Position numbers and translations under genes: made by a program. The notes beneath the pieces were generated by a model. It did not search any database. It worked only from the letters and a program-made list of their open reading frames with translations, and was not told the origin of the DNA. 40,568 nucleotides of DNA from an uncultured Clostridium sp. (lineage in GTDB: Bacteria; Bacillota; Clostridia; Lachnospirales; Lachnospiraceae), in assembly GCF_900547735.1 (NCBI RefSeq), contig NZ_URHZ01000052.1:1-40568 (forward strand), written 5' to 3'. This document shows positions 26,362-33,777 of the stretch, piece after piece (positions within the stretch are counted from its first letter, which is position 1; every line of letters begins with the position of its first letter).

Positions 26362-27480
26362 ATGAACACAATTACATATAAGTGTCCCAACTGTGACGGC
26401 GGTTTGGTATTTGATCCGAAAACCCGGAAATTCAAATGCGGTTACTGCCTGTCCGAGTTTACGCAGGAAGAGCTGGTAGGACTGGCCGACACGGAAGAGG
26501 CAGAGACGGCGGAGCGGGAAGACGCGGCAGAACCGGGAGGAGCATCAGGAGTGGAAGAACCTGCAGAACCGGCAGGAGGTTCTGAGGAAAATTCACAGGA
26601 TGCTTCCCCATTGGTTCTTTATCACTGCCCAAGCTGCGGAGCCGAGATTGTCACGGATGAGACGACAGCGGCCACATTCTGCTATTACTGCCACAATCCG
26701 GTGGTGCTTTCGGGCAGGCTGGAAGGTATTTATAAGCCGGATTATATCATTCCTTTTGAGATGGATCGGAAAAAGGCAGAGGAGATTTTCAAAGACTGGA
26801 TTAAACGCAAAAAATATGTACCGGGAGACTTCTATTCACCGAGACAGATAGAGCTGATGGAAGGGATCTATTACCCCTACTGGCTCTATAGCTGCAAGGT
26901 GGACGGATGGATTGACGCGGAGGGAATTAAGCGCAGGACAACGAGGACGGGGAGCATTGAGTATCTGGAGACCAGCCGGTATCAGGTCGAGAGAAAGGGG
27001 GAGATGGACGTTAAAAATATCTCCCGGAATGCCCTGAAACAGGCCGACCGAAGACTTTCGGAGAATGTGCTTCCCTTTGACATGGAAAAACTGAAACCGT
27101 TCCAGGCCGCATATCTTTCCGGATTTAAGGCCGAGCGGCGTGATATGGAGAGGGATGAATTCAGACAGGGACTTGAGGCGGAAGTGCGTGATTTTGCAGT
27201 TAATTCCCTGAAAAACAGCATTTCCTCTTATGACAGCGTCAATATTAAAAACCACAGGGAAGAAATTGTGGATTCGGAGTGGAATTACTCGCTTCTGCCC
27301 GTGTGGGTCCTGACTTACAGGGATAAAAAGAACGATAAAATGTACTATTTTGCGATGAACGGCCAGAGCGGGAAAATCTGTGGTGTACTGCCGGTGGACT
27401 ATGGAAAACTGGCGGGCCTATTTGCCGTTATCTTTTTTCCGGTTCTGATCCTGCTGCTGATAGGAGGGTACCTGATATGA
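26362..27480 (+). CDS. Zinc-ribbon membrane protein (YdjG-like)
   Basis: The 372-residue protein starts with a zinc ribbon ('YKCPNCDGGLVF', 'FKCGYCLSEF'), then an acidic Glu/Ala-rich linker and a second ribbon ('YHCPSCGAEIV', 'TFCYYCHNPVVL'). A long soluble domain with 'GIYYPYWLYSCKVDGWI' follows. A single C-terminal membrane helix ('FAVIFFPVLILLLIGGYLI') ends the protein. This fits a tail-anchored membrane adaptor. ATG at 26362 is preferred over GTG at 26350. Its stop overlaps the TPM gene start (ATGA). Role by analogy: scaffold of the SPFH/TPM membrane complex. Confidence 0.8.
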   Translation: MNTITYKCPNCDGGLVFDPKTRKFKCGYCLSEFTQEELVGLADTEEAETAEREDAAEPGGASGVEEPAEPAGGSEENSQDASPLVLYHCPSCGAEIVTDETTAATFCYYCHNPVVLSGRLEGIYKPDYIIPFEMDRKKAEEIFKDWIKRKKYVPGDFYSPRQIELMEGIYYPYWLYSCKVDGWIDAEGIKRRTTRTGSIEYLETSRYQVERKGEMDVKNISRNALKQADRRLSENVLPFDMEKLKPFQAAYLSGFKAERRDMERDEFRQGLEAEVRDFAVNSLKNSISSYDSVNIKNHREEIVDSEWNYSLLPVWVLTYRDKKNDKMYYFAMNGQSGKICGVLPVDYGKLAGLFAVIFFPVLILLLIGGYLI

Positions 27481-28355
27481 GAACAGTCAGCCATACGGGC
27501 AATTATATAAGACTTGTCTGTGCCGGATTCCTGGCAGCGGCTTTGTCTGTCCTTATCGCCCTTGCGTCTCCGGGATTAGCTTACGCCGGGGAACAGCGCG
27601 TCTTTGATAACGGAGGACTGTTTGATAAGGATGAAAAAGAAGCACTGGAGCAAAAGCTCACTTCTTTCCGCGATGAGTGGAAGATGGATCTGGGAATCAT
27701 GACAACGAACGATGCGCGGGGAAAATCGACGGAACGTCTTGCGGATGATTTCTATGACAGAAACGGCCTGGGCATGGGAAGCGATCACAGCGGAGCGCTC
27801 CTCGTTATAGATATGGATAACCGGGAAATTCATGTTTCCACACTGGGAAAGATGGCCGGTTATCTGACGGATGAGAGAATCGAAAAGGTGCTGGACGCTG
27901 CTTACGGCTACGTCTCCGACGGAGACTATGCGGGATGTGCGGATGCAGCGGTAAAGCAGATCGGCAGTTACATGGAGGCCGGGATTCCGGCAAATCAGCA
28001 TGATTATATACGGAGCGATCACCGGCCTTCCCTCAGATGGTATGAAGTGGTATTTGCATTTGTGGCCGCCGGAGCCGCCGCCGCTCTGCCGTGCATCAGT
28101 ACAGTCAACCAGTATAAGATGAAAAAGGAGCAGAAACAGGCTCTTAATTACCGTTTCTCTTACAGGGGAAACAGCGAATTTCAGTACCGCCTTGTAAACG
28201 ACCTGTTTTTAAACAGGATGGTTACACAGAGAAGAATCCCCGAGGATACAGGAAGTTCCGGTTCCAGCCAGGGACCCGGCTCCTCAGCCGGCCGCACGAC
28301 CCTTCACAGAAGCAGCAGCGGAAGGATGCACGGCGGCGGGGGGCGGAAGTTTTGA
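27477..28355 (+). CDS. TPM-domain protein (YdjH/YgcG-like)
   Basis: A signal peptide (about residues 12-38, ending 'GLAYAGEQR') leads to an extracytoplasmic TPM domain (about 40-165; 'VFDNGGLFDKDEKEALEQKL', 'GALLVIDMDNREIHVST'). A membrane helix follows near 190-210, then a cytoplasmic tail ending in a Ser/Gly-rich stretch ('SSSGRMHGGGGRKF'). The same architecture occurs in B. subtilis YdjH. It is the last gene of the SPFH - zinc ribbon - TPM set and converges on the feoB fragment 8 bases away. Confidence 0.85.
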   Translation: MRTVSHTGNYIRLVCAGFLAAALSVLIALASPGLAYAGEQRVFDNGGLFDKDEKEALEQKLTSFRDEWKMDLGIMTTNDARGKSTERLADDFYDRNGLGMGSDHSGALLVIDMDNREIHVSTLGKMAGYLTDERIEKVLDAAYGYVSDGDYAGCADAAVKQIGSYMEAGIPANQHDYIRSDHRPSLRWYEVVFAFVAAGAAAALPCISTVNQYKMKKEQKQALNYRFSYRGNSEFQYRLVNDLFLNRMVTQRRIPEDTGSSGSSQGPGSSAGRTTLHRSSSGRMHGGGGRKF

Positions 28356-28362
28356 GAGGCTA

Positions 28363-29205
28363 TTAGAATATAAGATTAATCAGGGAACAGAGAATGATTC
28401 CGATCACTGTCGGCAGCAGGAATGAGACGACAGTCCAGCGGATACTTCCTGTTTCCTTTTTTACAGTGAGGCAGGTGGTGGAACAGGGCCAGTGGAACAG
28501 GGCGAAGACTGCCATGCACACCGCGGTCTTCATCGTCCATCCATGGGCGGCGAAGAGTCCCATCAGGACGGATGGGTCGGACATCTCGACCAGGCTGCCG
28601 GTCTGCAGGTAACCCATCAGAATGATGGGGACTACAATCTCATTGGCTGGAAATCCCAGTATGAATCCAACCAGAATCATACCGTCCATTCCCAGGAAAC
28701 GCCCGAACGGATCGAGGAAGGAGGACATGTGGGATAAGAGGCTCTGGCCGTCGATAAACAGGTTTCCGGCTATCCAGATAATCAGGCCCGCGGGAGCCGC
28801 CACACAAACGGCGCGGCCGAGGACAAAGAGCGTTCTGTCAAAAATGGAGCGGACAATGACCTTGCCGATCTGCGGCCGTCTGTAGGGAGGCAGTTCCAGA
28901 GTAAAAGAAGACGGAATTCCTTTGAGCACTGTTTTGGACAGCAGAAGGGATGATAAAAGAGTGGCAAGAACCCCGAGCAGGATGAATGCCGTCAGGACAA
29001 GCGCGGTGGTAAAGGATTCAAGAATTCCGCCGCTCTGTGAGCCGATTCCCATAAAAAAGATTGTAATCAGCATGATAAGGGTAGGAAAACGGCCGTTACA
29101 GGGAACCATGGAGTTGGTCAGGATGGCAATCAGCCTCTCTCTTGGAGAGTCGATAATACGGCATCCGACGACGCCGGCGGCATTGCAGCCGAAGCCCATA
29201 GCCAT
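28363..29205 (-). pseudogene. feoB: feoB 3' fragment (ferrous iron transporter gate domains)
   Basis: The 280 codons match the C-terminal part of FeoB: 'MAMGFGCNAAGVVGC' is the first gate motif, followed by 'NSMVPCNGRFPTLI', several membrane helices and the second gate region ('GFILGFPANEIVVPI', 'CMAVFALFHWPCSTT'). Intact FeoB is about 600-800 residues with an N-terminal GTP-binding domain, none of which is present. Upstream sequence becomes a recombinase fragment 6 bases beyond the first codon kept here. The fragment begins at a methionine of the gate motif and not at a natural start; no ribosome site is seen. Mobile-element insertion is the likely cause. The 5' part may lie beyond the right edge. 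Confidence 0.9.
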
Positions 29206-29211
29206 GAGTGG

Positions 29212-30021
29212 TCAATGCATCCCCTGGGAAGGCGGTGTTTTTTTACGGGTTGCCCTGCTTTTAAGCTGTTCGCTGCACCGGGCAAACAGTTTTTCCGTCA
29301 CAATGGGAGGATGTGTGCCGGGGACCTTTATCCGGTCACAGGAGGGAACCGTGAGAGACGTCCTGCTTTTGAAGGACAGTTTCTTCGTTTTTCCCTGCAC
29401 CATATGGCCGAGGTACACGGGATTGTGCAGTATTTTTATGATGGTGTTGGCCGTCCACAGGCCGCTTTTGCTGTAATGGCCCGGGTTCAGGCCGGGATGT
29501 TTCAGACAGCGGTAGAGGGAAGGACAGGGGATGTGTTCCGCATTTAATTCTCCGGCCAGCGCGGAGGGGAGAACACCCGAAGCCGCTTCAAGGAAAATCC
29601 GCAGTACAATGGGAGCTGCCTCGCCGTCAGGAACAAGCTGATGGCGTTCTTTTCCGCATTTACTGTAGCCGTAAGGGGCAAAGTTGCCGATATAGGAACC
29701 TTCCTCCATCCGTACCTGCAGGGATGCCCGGATTTTTCTGGAAATATCGCGGGCATACATTTCATTTACCACGTTACGGAACGGAATCAGGTCGGTACTT
29801 GAATAGGCGGAGTCATATCCGTCTCCGACGGCAATGAAACGGACGCCTCTGGATGGAAAGAATAACTCCGTATACTCTCCCGTTTTAATGTAATCCCTGC
29901 CAAGCCGTGACAGATCCTTGGTGAGAACCAGCCTGATTTCTTTTTTTTCAATATCCTCGATCATGCTGCAAAAACCCGGGCGGTCGAACGAAGTGCCGGA
30001 GTAGCCGTCGTCTGATAGTGT
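29212..30021 (-). pseudogene. Serine recombinase remnant, truncated at both ends
   Basis: The recognisable part starts at 'DDGYSGTSFDRPGF' and covers the second half of the resolvase domain ('TKDLSRLGRDYIKTGEY') and the recombinase domain ('ARDISRKIRASLQVRMEEG', 'NPVYLGHMVQGK'). It stops soon after 'CSEQLKSRATRKK'. The catalytic Y-x-R-x-S segment (about 60 residues) and the zinc-ribbon/coiled-coil end (about 180 residues) are missing. Codons between 30021 and 30099 are unrelated sequence, so the left homology edge is near 30012. Its stop is 6 bases from the feoB fragment, in the same frame. It differs from the three intact recombinases and probably belongs to an older insertion. Confidence 0.8.
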
Positions 30022-30076
30022 CAAGTAAGGACGTAAAAAAAGTTGAAGTTTTTTAAAATATTTTGCCGAAACGCAG

Positions 30077-30117
30077 AAAGAGCAGGCGGCTAGCAACACT
30101 CCAGCGGCCTGCTCTTT
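30077..30117 (-). terminator. Terminator-like hairpin after the recombinase cassette
   Basis: AAAGAGCAGGC (30077-30087) pairs perfectly with GCCTGCTCTTT (30107-30117) around a 19-base loop. It begins 4 bases after the last recombinase stop on the minus strand. The U tract is short, but position and stability fit a transcription end. It also marks the neighbourhood of the element boundary. Confidence 0.65.
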
Positions 30118-30121
30118 CGAT

Positions 30122-30499
30122 TTATCTTTCTTCCTGTGCCAGTCTCATATACATGGCTACGCGCATTTTTCCTATGTTTCCATCGGATTCAGTTACCAGT
30201 TGTACACCTTGCCGGTGAAGCCTTTCTGCGCACGCAAGAAGTTCAACCGTATTCCGGGCAATCCTGCTACTGTTGATTGCTAAAACCGCTCCGACTTGAT
30301 GTGCGGTAATGGCCTGCTCAACCTCTTTCCACCCCGGACGTTCCATAGTCAGCCCGGAGCCTGTATCTTTAGACACACCGGCTATTGCATAACCCTTTTT
30401 TCCTGCAAAATCAATCAGTCTTTTTTCCTGATTCTCCAACGCCGCTTTATCGTCCCGCGCCACCCGGCAGTATAACCATACCTTTTCATTTCTGTTCAT
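30122..30499 (-). CDS. Small resolvase-domain protein lacking the catalytic serine
   Basis: The 125-residue protein is a stand-alone resolvase/invertase catalytic domain. The fold signature 'WLYCRVARDD' corresponds to the canonical Y-x-R-V-S-x-x-D, but Ser is Ala14. The later arginine motif 'INSSRIARNT' is kept. It has no recombinase domain, zinc ribbon or DNA-binding tail. ATG at 30499 follows AAAGGATT and overlaps the upstream recombinase gene by 14 bases. It should be unable to cleave DNA. A role as accessory subunit, inhibitor or directionality factor for the three adjacent recombinases is inference. Confidence 0.82.
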   Translation of the reverse strand: MNRNEKVWLYCRVARDDKAALENQEKRLIDFAGKKGYAIAGVSKDTGSGLTMERPGWKEVEQAITAHQVGAVLAINSSRIARNTVELLACAERLHRQGVQLVTESDGNIGKMRVAMYMRLAQEER

Positions 30500-32078
30500 T
30501 TTGGAATCCTTTCTCGTCAAAAAGCCAATCAATATGAATCGACCTATCACTATGGACATAGATACAATCCACGAACACCTCAACCATTTCACGGGTCAGG
30601 CAGTCGCTGGAAAGATACGTTTCAAACACCTCGATCTGTGGGGTATCGCCGTTCTGCTGTTGCTTTAAGAGTTTGATTTTCGCATTCATTTCCTCAATCT
30701 TCTGCTCTAAATCCTCCTGCTGTGCGGAAAGCTCATCCCTCTTTGCAATATACTGTTCCTTACTGATTGCACCGTCCAGCTTGCTGTCATACAGGAGTGC
30801 TTTTCGTTCCTCATAGCCCATAACCGCTGACTGGTATTCCTCCACTTGCTTTTGCAGATTGGGGACACTCTCAATTCTTGCCGCTTTTTTTACCCGTTTC
30901 TGCTTATCCAAAAGTGTCTGACAATATAAAAGGATGGCCTGAAAAACCACTTCTGCTAAATCTGTCTCTTTGATATGCCCTTTCATACAGTCAAAACCAG
31001 AGGTACGGTATCGTGTCGTGCAGGAATACCTTGGCGTCGGAGTTTTTTTTCGTTCCAAAGCGTAATGGCATACCCCGCAGCGCAATTTTCCGCTGAAAAG
31101 ATGCGGCTGTAAAGCGGGGGTATCTTTCTCCACATACTCTTTCAGCATATCTTTAGCCGCCTGAAATTCTTCCGGCGTCACTAGTGGTTCATGGCAGTCC
31201 TCCACAATAATCCAGTTGTCTTTCCCGCTCTTTTTTGTCTTGTGGTTTCCCACCTCCGGGCGGTAGCGCCTGCCGTAAATGTTCTTCCCAAGATAGCGTT
31301 CATCCCGTATTATGCGGACAATGACATCTTCAAACCATTGCTTTTCTCCGCCGATTCCATCCCACCATTTATGCCGAAGCCCCTGCTCATTTTTTAAAGT
31401 GCTGGGGGTGGGAACCTTTTCCGCATTCAGCAGTTGGGTAATCTGTATCACGCTCATGCCCATGCCTGCCAGACGAAAAATGCGCCGGACAATCCCGGCG
31501 GATGCTTCATCAATGACGAGGTGGTTCTTATCCTTTTCATCTTTCCGGTATCCGATTGGGGCGAATGGGCTTAAATATTTGCCCTTTTCCGCTCTGATTC
31601 TTTTCCCGCTTCTGACTTTCTCGGAAATATCCTTGCTGTAATAGGCATACACCACATTCCGAAATGCCATATCCACGCCGCTGGTCATGCCGTTATAGTC
31701 CGCACTGTCGTAACCGTCATTGATGGAAATAAAGCGGACTCCCAAAAACGGGAATATCTGATCCACATAGTCGCTTACGGTCAGATAATCACGGCCAAAC
31801 CGGGAAAAGTCCTTTACAATAATACAATCCACGGTTTTCGCCTTTGCCATTTCCAGCAGTTTCTGAATTTGAGGACGATGGAGATTTGTACCAGAGTATC
31901 CGTCATCGCAAAGTTCTATGATTTCGCAGCCCTGAAATTCCTCACGTCCTGCAACAAAATCCCGTAAAATATTCCGCTGTGCGGTAATGCTGTTGCTTTC
32001 GTCCTGCTCTCCGATCCGGGCGTCATAATCCTCCACAGACAGCCGCAGATAAAGCACAACTACCATGGCTTCATTCAT
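30486..32078 (-). CDS. Large serine recombinase, third in tandem
   Basis: This 530-residue site-specific recombinase has its catalytic Ser14 in 'LYLRLSVEDYD', a resolvase domain to about residue 150 ('DDGYSGTNLHRPQ', 'VKDFSRFGRDYL'), and a recombinase domain (about 170-280). A zinc ribbon ('LRCGVCHYAL' with a later Cys) and a long coiled coil (about 400-480, 'QQEDLEQKIEEMNAKIKLL') follow. Such enzymes integrate and excise elements through double-strand breaks with a 5'-phosphoserine link. It overlaps the preceding recombinase gene by 8 bases. The divergence among the three copies suggests distinct roles rather than recent duplication. Confidence 0.93.
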   Translation of the reverse strand: MNEAMVVVLYLRLSVEDYDARIGEQDESNSITAQRNILRDFVAGREEFQGCEIIELCDDGYSGTNLHRPQIQKLLEMAKAKTVDCIIVKDFSRFGRDYLTVSDYVDQIFPFLGVRFISINDGYDSADYNGMTSGVDMAFRNVVYAYYSKDISEKVRSGKRIRAEKGKYLSPFAPIGYRKDEKDKNHLVIDEASAGIVRRIFRLAGMGMSVIQITQLLNAEKVPTPSTLKNEQGLRHKWWDGIGGEKQWFEDVIVRIIRDERYLGKNIYGRRYRPEVGNHKTKKSGKDNWIIVEDCHEPLVTPEEFQAAKDMLKEYVEKDTPALQPHLFSGKLRCGVCHYALERKKTPTPRYSCTTRYRTSGFDCMKGHIKETDLAEVVFQAILLYCQTLLDKQKRVKKAARIESVPNLQKQVEEYQSAVMGYEERKALLYDSKLDGAISKEQYIAKRDELSAQQEDLEQKIEEMNAKIKLLKQQQNGDTPQIEVFETYLSSDCLTREMVEVFVDCIYVHSDRSIHIDWLFDEKGFQNEQK

Positions 32079-33777
32079 TGGCGGCCACCTCGTACTGTGG
32101 CATTACCAACTCTAACAGCCTTTGATATTCCTCCTGAAAGCGTAAATTCACGGCAATGCGGGTCTTGCTGTACACCACCACGCTGTCAATCAGTTCCAGC
32201 GCCATGGGCCGGGTCAGTAACGGTTCACTATGAAATTGCAGAAATGCTTTCAGCCACGGGTTTTCTCCCGTTTTTTCCTGACTATGTACCCGCTGCTGTT
32301 CCTCCAGCTCCCCAATCTGCTGACGAAGCGATTTTGCCTGTTCCTGATAACGGTTCTGCGCATATAGATAGTCTCTCTCCGACATGAGCTGCTCCGAGTA
32401 ATCATCGTAAAGTGTTTCCTCGTGCCGCCTGATACTCTCAAGGCTTAACTTTGCCTGTGCGATTTGCTGTTCCAGCTTTCTTTTCTCTGCCGATGCCGTG
32501 CTGCCAAACCGTGACTTTTTCATCAGCTTATCCATATCCAGCGCCGCTAAAAACTGTACTCTTATTACATCATAAACCAAAGCAAGTAAGTCCTGCTCCG
32601 GTATGCTGATAAAAGAACAAAGATCAGCCGAGGTAGCGTGTACCGGGCAGATATAATTATACCAGACATGGAATTTAGGCTCTTTGTGCTTATTCTCCCG
32701 GACATTCTTGTACCGGGTCAGCTTTGTGCCGCAATTCCCACAGTACACAAGCCCTTTCAGGATATTTTCGGTATTCTGGATATGGTCAAACCGCTTTTTC
32801 TTTTCCCAATATTGTTCGTTTGCCTGCCGGTTCATTTCCTGCACGGCATAAAACAGTTCTTCCTCCACTATCGCCTCATGGGTGTTTTTTACGATAACCC
32901 ACTGATTCTTAGGAACCCGTGACTGCTTTTGCCCTTTCCATAGGGCTTCCTGCTTGCGCCCCTGAACCATATGCCCTAAATACACTTCATTGGACAATAG
33001 CTGCTTAACCGTTGCAATTTTCCACGGAGCCTGCGCCAGCCGCCCGTCTTTTACCAGCCCTTTTGAAAAGCGGTACTGGCTCGGTGAGGGGATATTCCTC
33101 TCCCGCAGCATTTTAGCAATCTCCTGAAAACTCTTGCCCATAGCCCGCCATAGAAAAATATCACGAACCACAGGGGCGGTTTCTTCATCCACCACAAGGC
33201 GGTGCTTATCCTCTGCGGACTTCAAATAACCATAAGCCGCCCACGCCCCTATAAATTCCCCCCGTTCCTGCTTTGCACGGAGTACCGGGCAGATTTTGTG
33301 GGATATATCACGGGCGTAAACGTCATTGACCAGATTCTTCAGGTGCATGGTCAGGCTGTCGGAAGTGGATGGATCAATGCTGTCGTAACGGTCATTGATG
33401 GCAATAAACCGTACTCCCATGAAGGGGAATACTTTTTCTAAGTATTCGCCGGTTTCAATATAATTCCTGCCAAAGCGGGAAAGGTCTTTTACAATAATGC
33501 AGTCCACGCGGCCGCTGCGGACATCTTCAAGGAGACGCTCAAATTCGTCCCTTTCAAAGTTTACCCCTGTCTGTCCGTTGTCAACGTATACTGAAACGAG
33601 GGAGAAATATGGCTTTCCCTCTATGAACTGACGCAGGATTGCTTCCTGTGTTTCTACGGTGTCACTGTCCTTTTTGCCGCTGTCCGGCACGGAAAGACGG
33701 ACATAAAGGCCAACCTTATAAATCCGTTCCAGCAGGGAAAGCGGCGGCTGTTCTGTAATTCTGCTTTTTCTCGCCAT
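32071..33777 (-). CDS. Large serine recombinase, second in tandem
   Basis: The 568-residue protein has catalytic Ser29 in 'LYVRLSVPDSG' and a resolvase domain ('DNGQTGVNFERDEF', 'VKDLSRFGRNYIETGEYLEK'). The recombinase domain contains 'ARDISHKICPVL' and 'NEVYLGHMVQGRK'. A zinc ribbon ('LVYCGNCGTKL' ... 'YICPVH') and a C-terminal coiled coil ('YQEQAKSLRQQIGELEEQQ') follow. The N-terminus carries about 15 extra residues. The ATG directly abuts the stop of the first recombinase with no gap, which indicates coupled translation. Confidence 0.93.
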   Translation of the reverse strand: MARKSRITEQPPLSLLERIYKVGLYVRLSVPDSGKKDSDTVETQEAILRQFIEGKPYFSLVSVYVDNGQTGVNFERDEFERLLEDVRSGRVDCIIVKDLSRFGRNYIETGEYLEKVFPFMGVRFIAINDRYDSIDPSTSDSLTMHLKNLVNDVYARDISHKICPVLRAKQERGEFIGAWAAYGYLKSAEDKHRLVVDEETAPVVRDIFLWRAMGKSFQEIAKMLRERNIPSPSQYRFSKGLVKDGRLAQAPWKIATVKQLLSNEVYLGHMVQGRKQEALWKGQKQSRVPKNQWVIVKNTHEAIVEEELFYAVQEMNRQANEQYWEKKKRFDHIQNTENILKGLVYCGNCGTKLTRYKNVRENKHKEPKFHVWYNYICPVHATSADLCSFISIPEQDLLALVYDVIRVQFLAALDMDKLMKKSRFGSTASAEKRKLEQQIAQAKLSLESIRRHEETLYDDYSEQLMSERDYLYAQNRYQEQAKSLRQQIGELEEQQRVHSQEKTGENPWLKAFLQFHSEPLLTRPMALELIDSVVVYSKTRIAVNLRFQEEYQRLLELVMPQYEVAANE

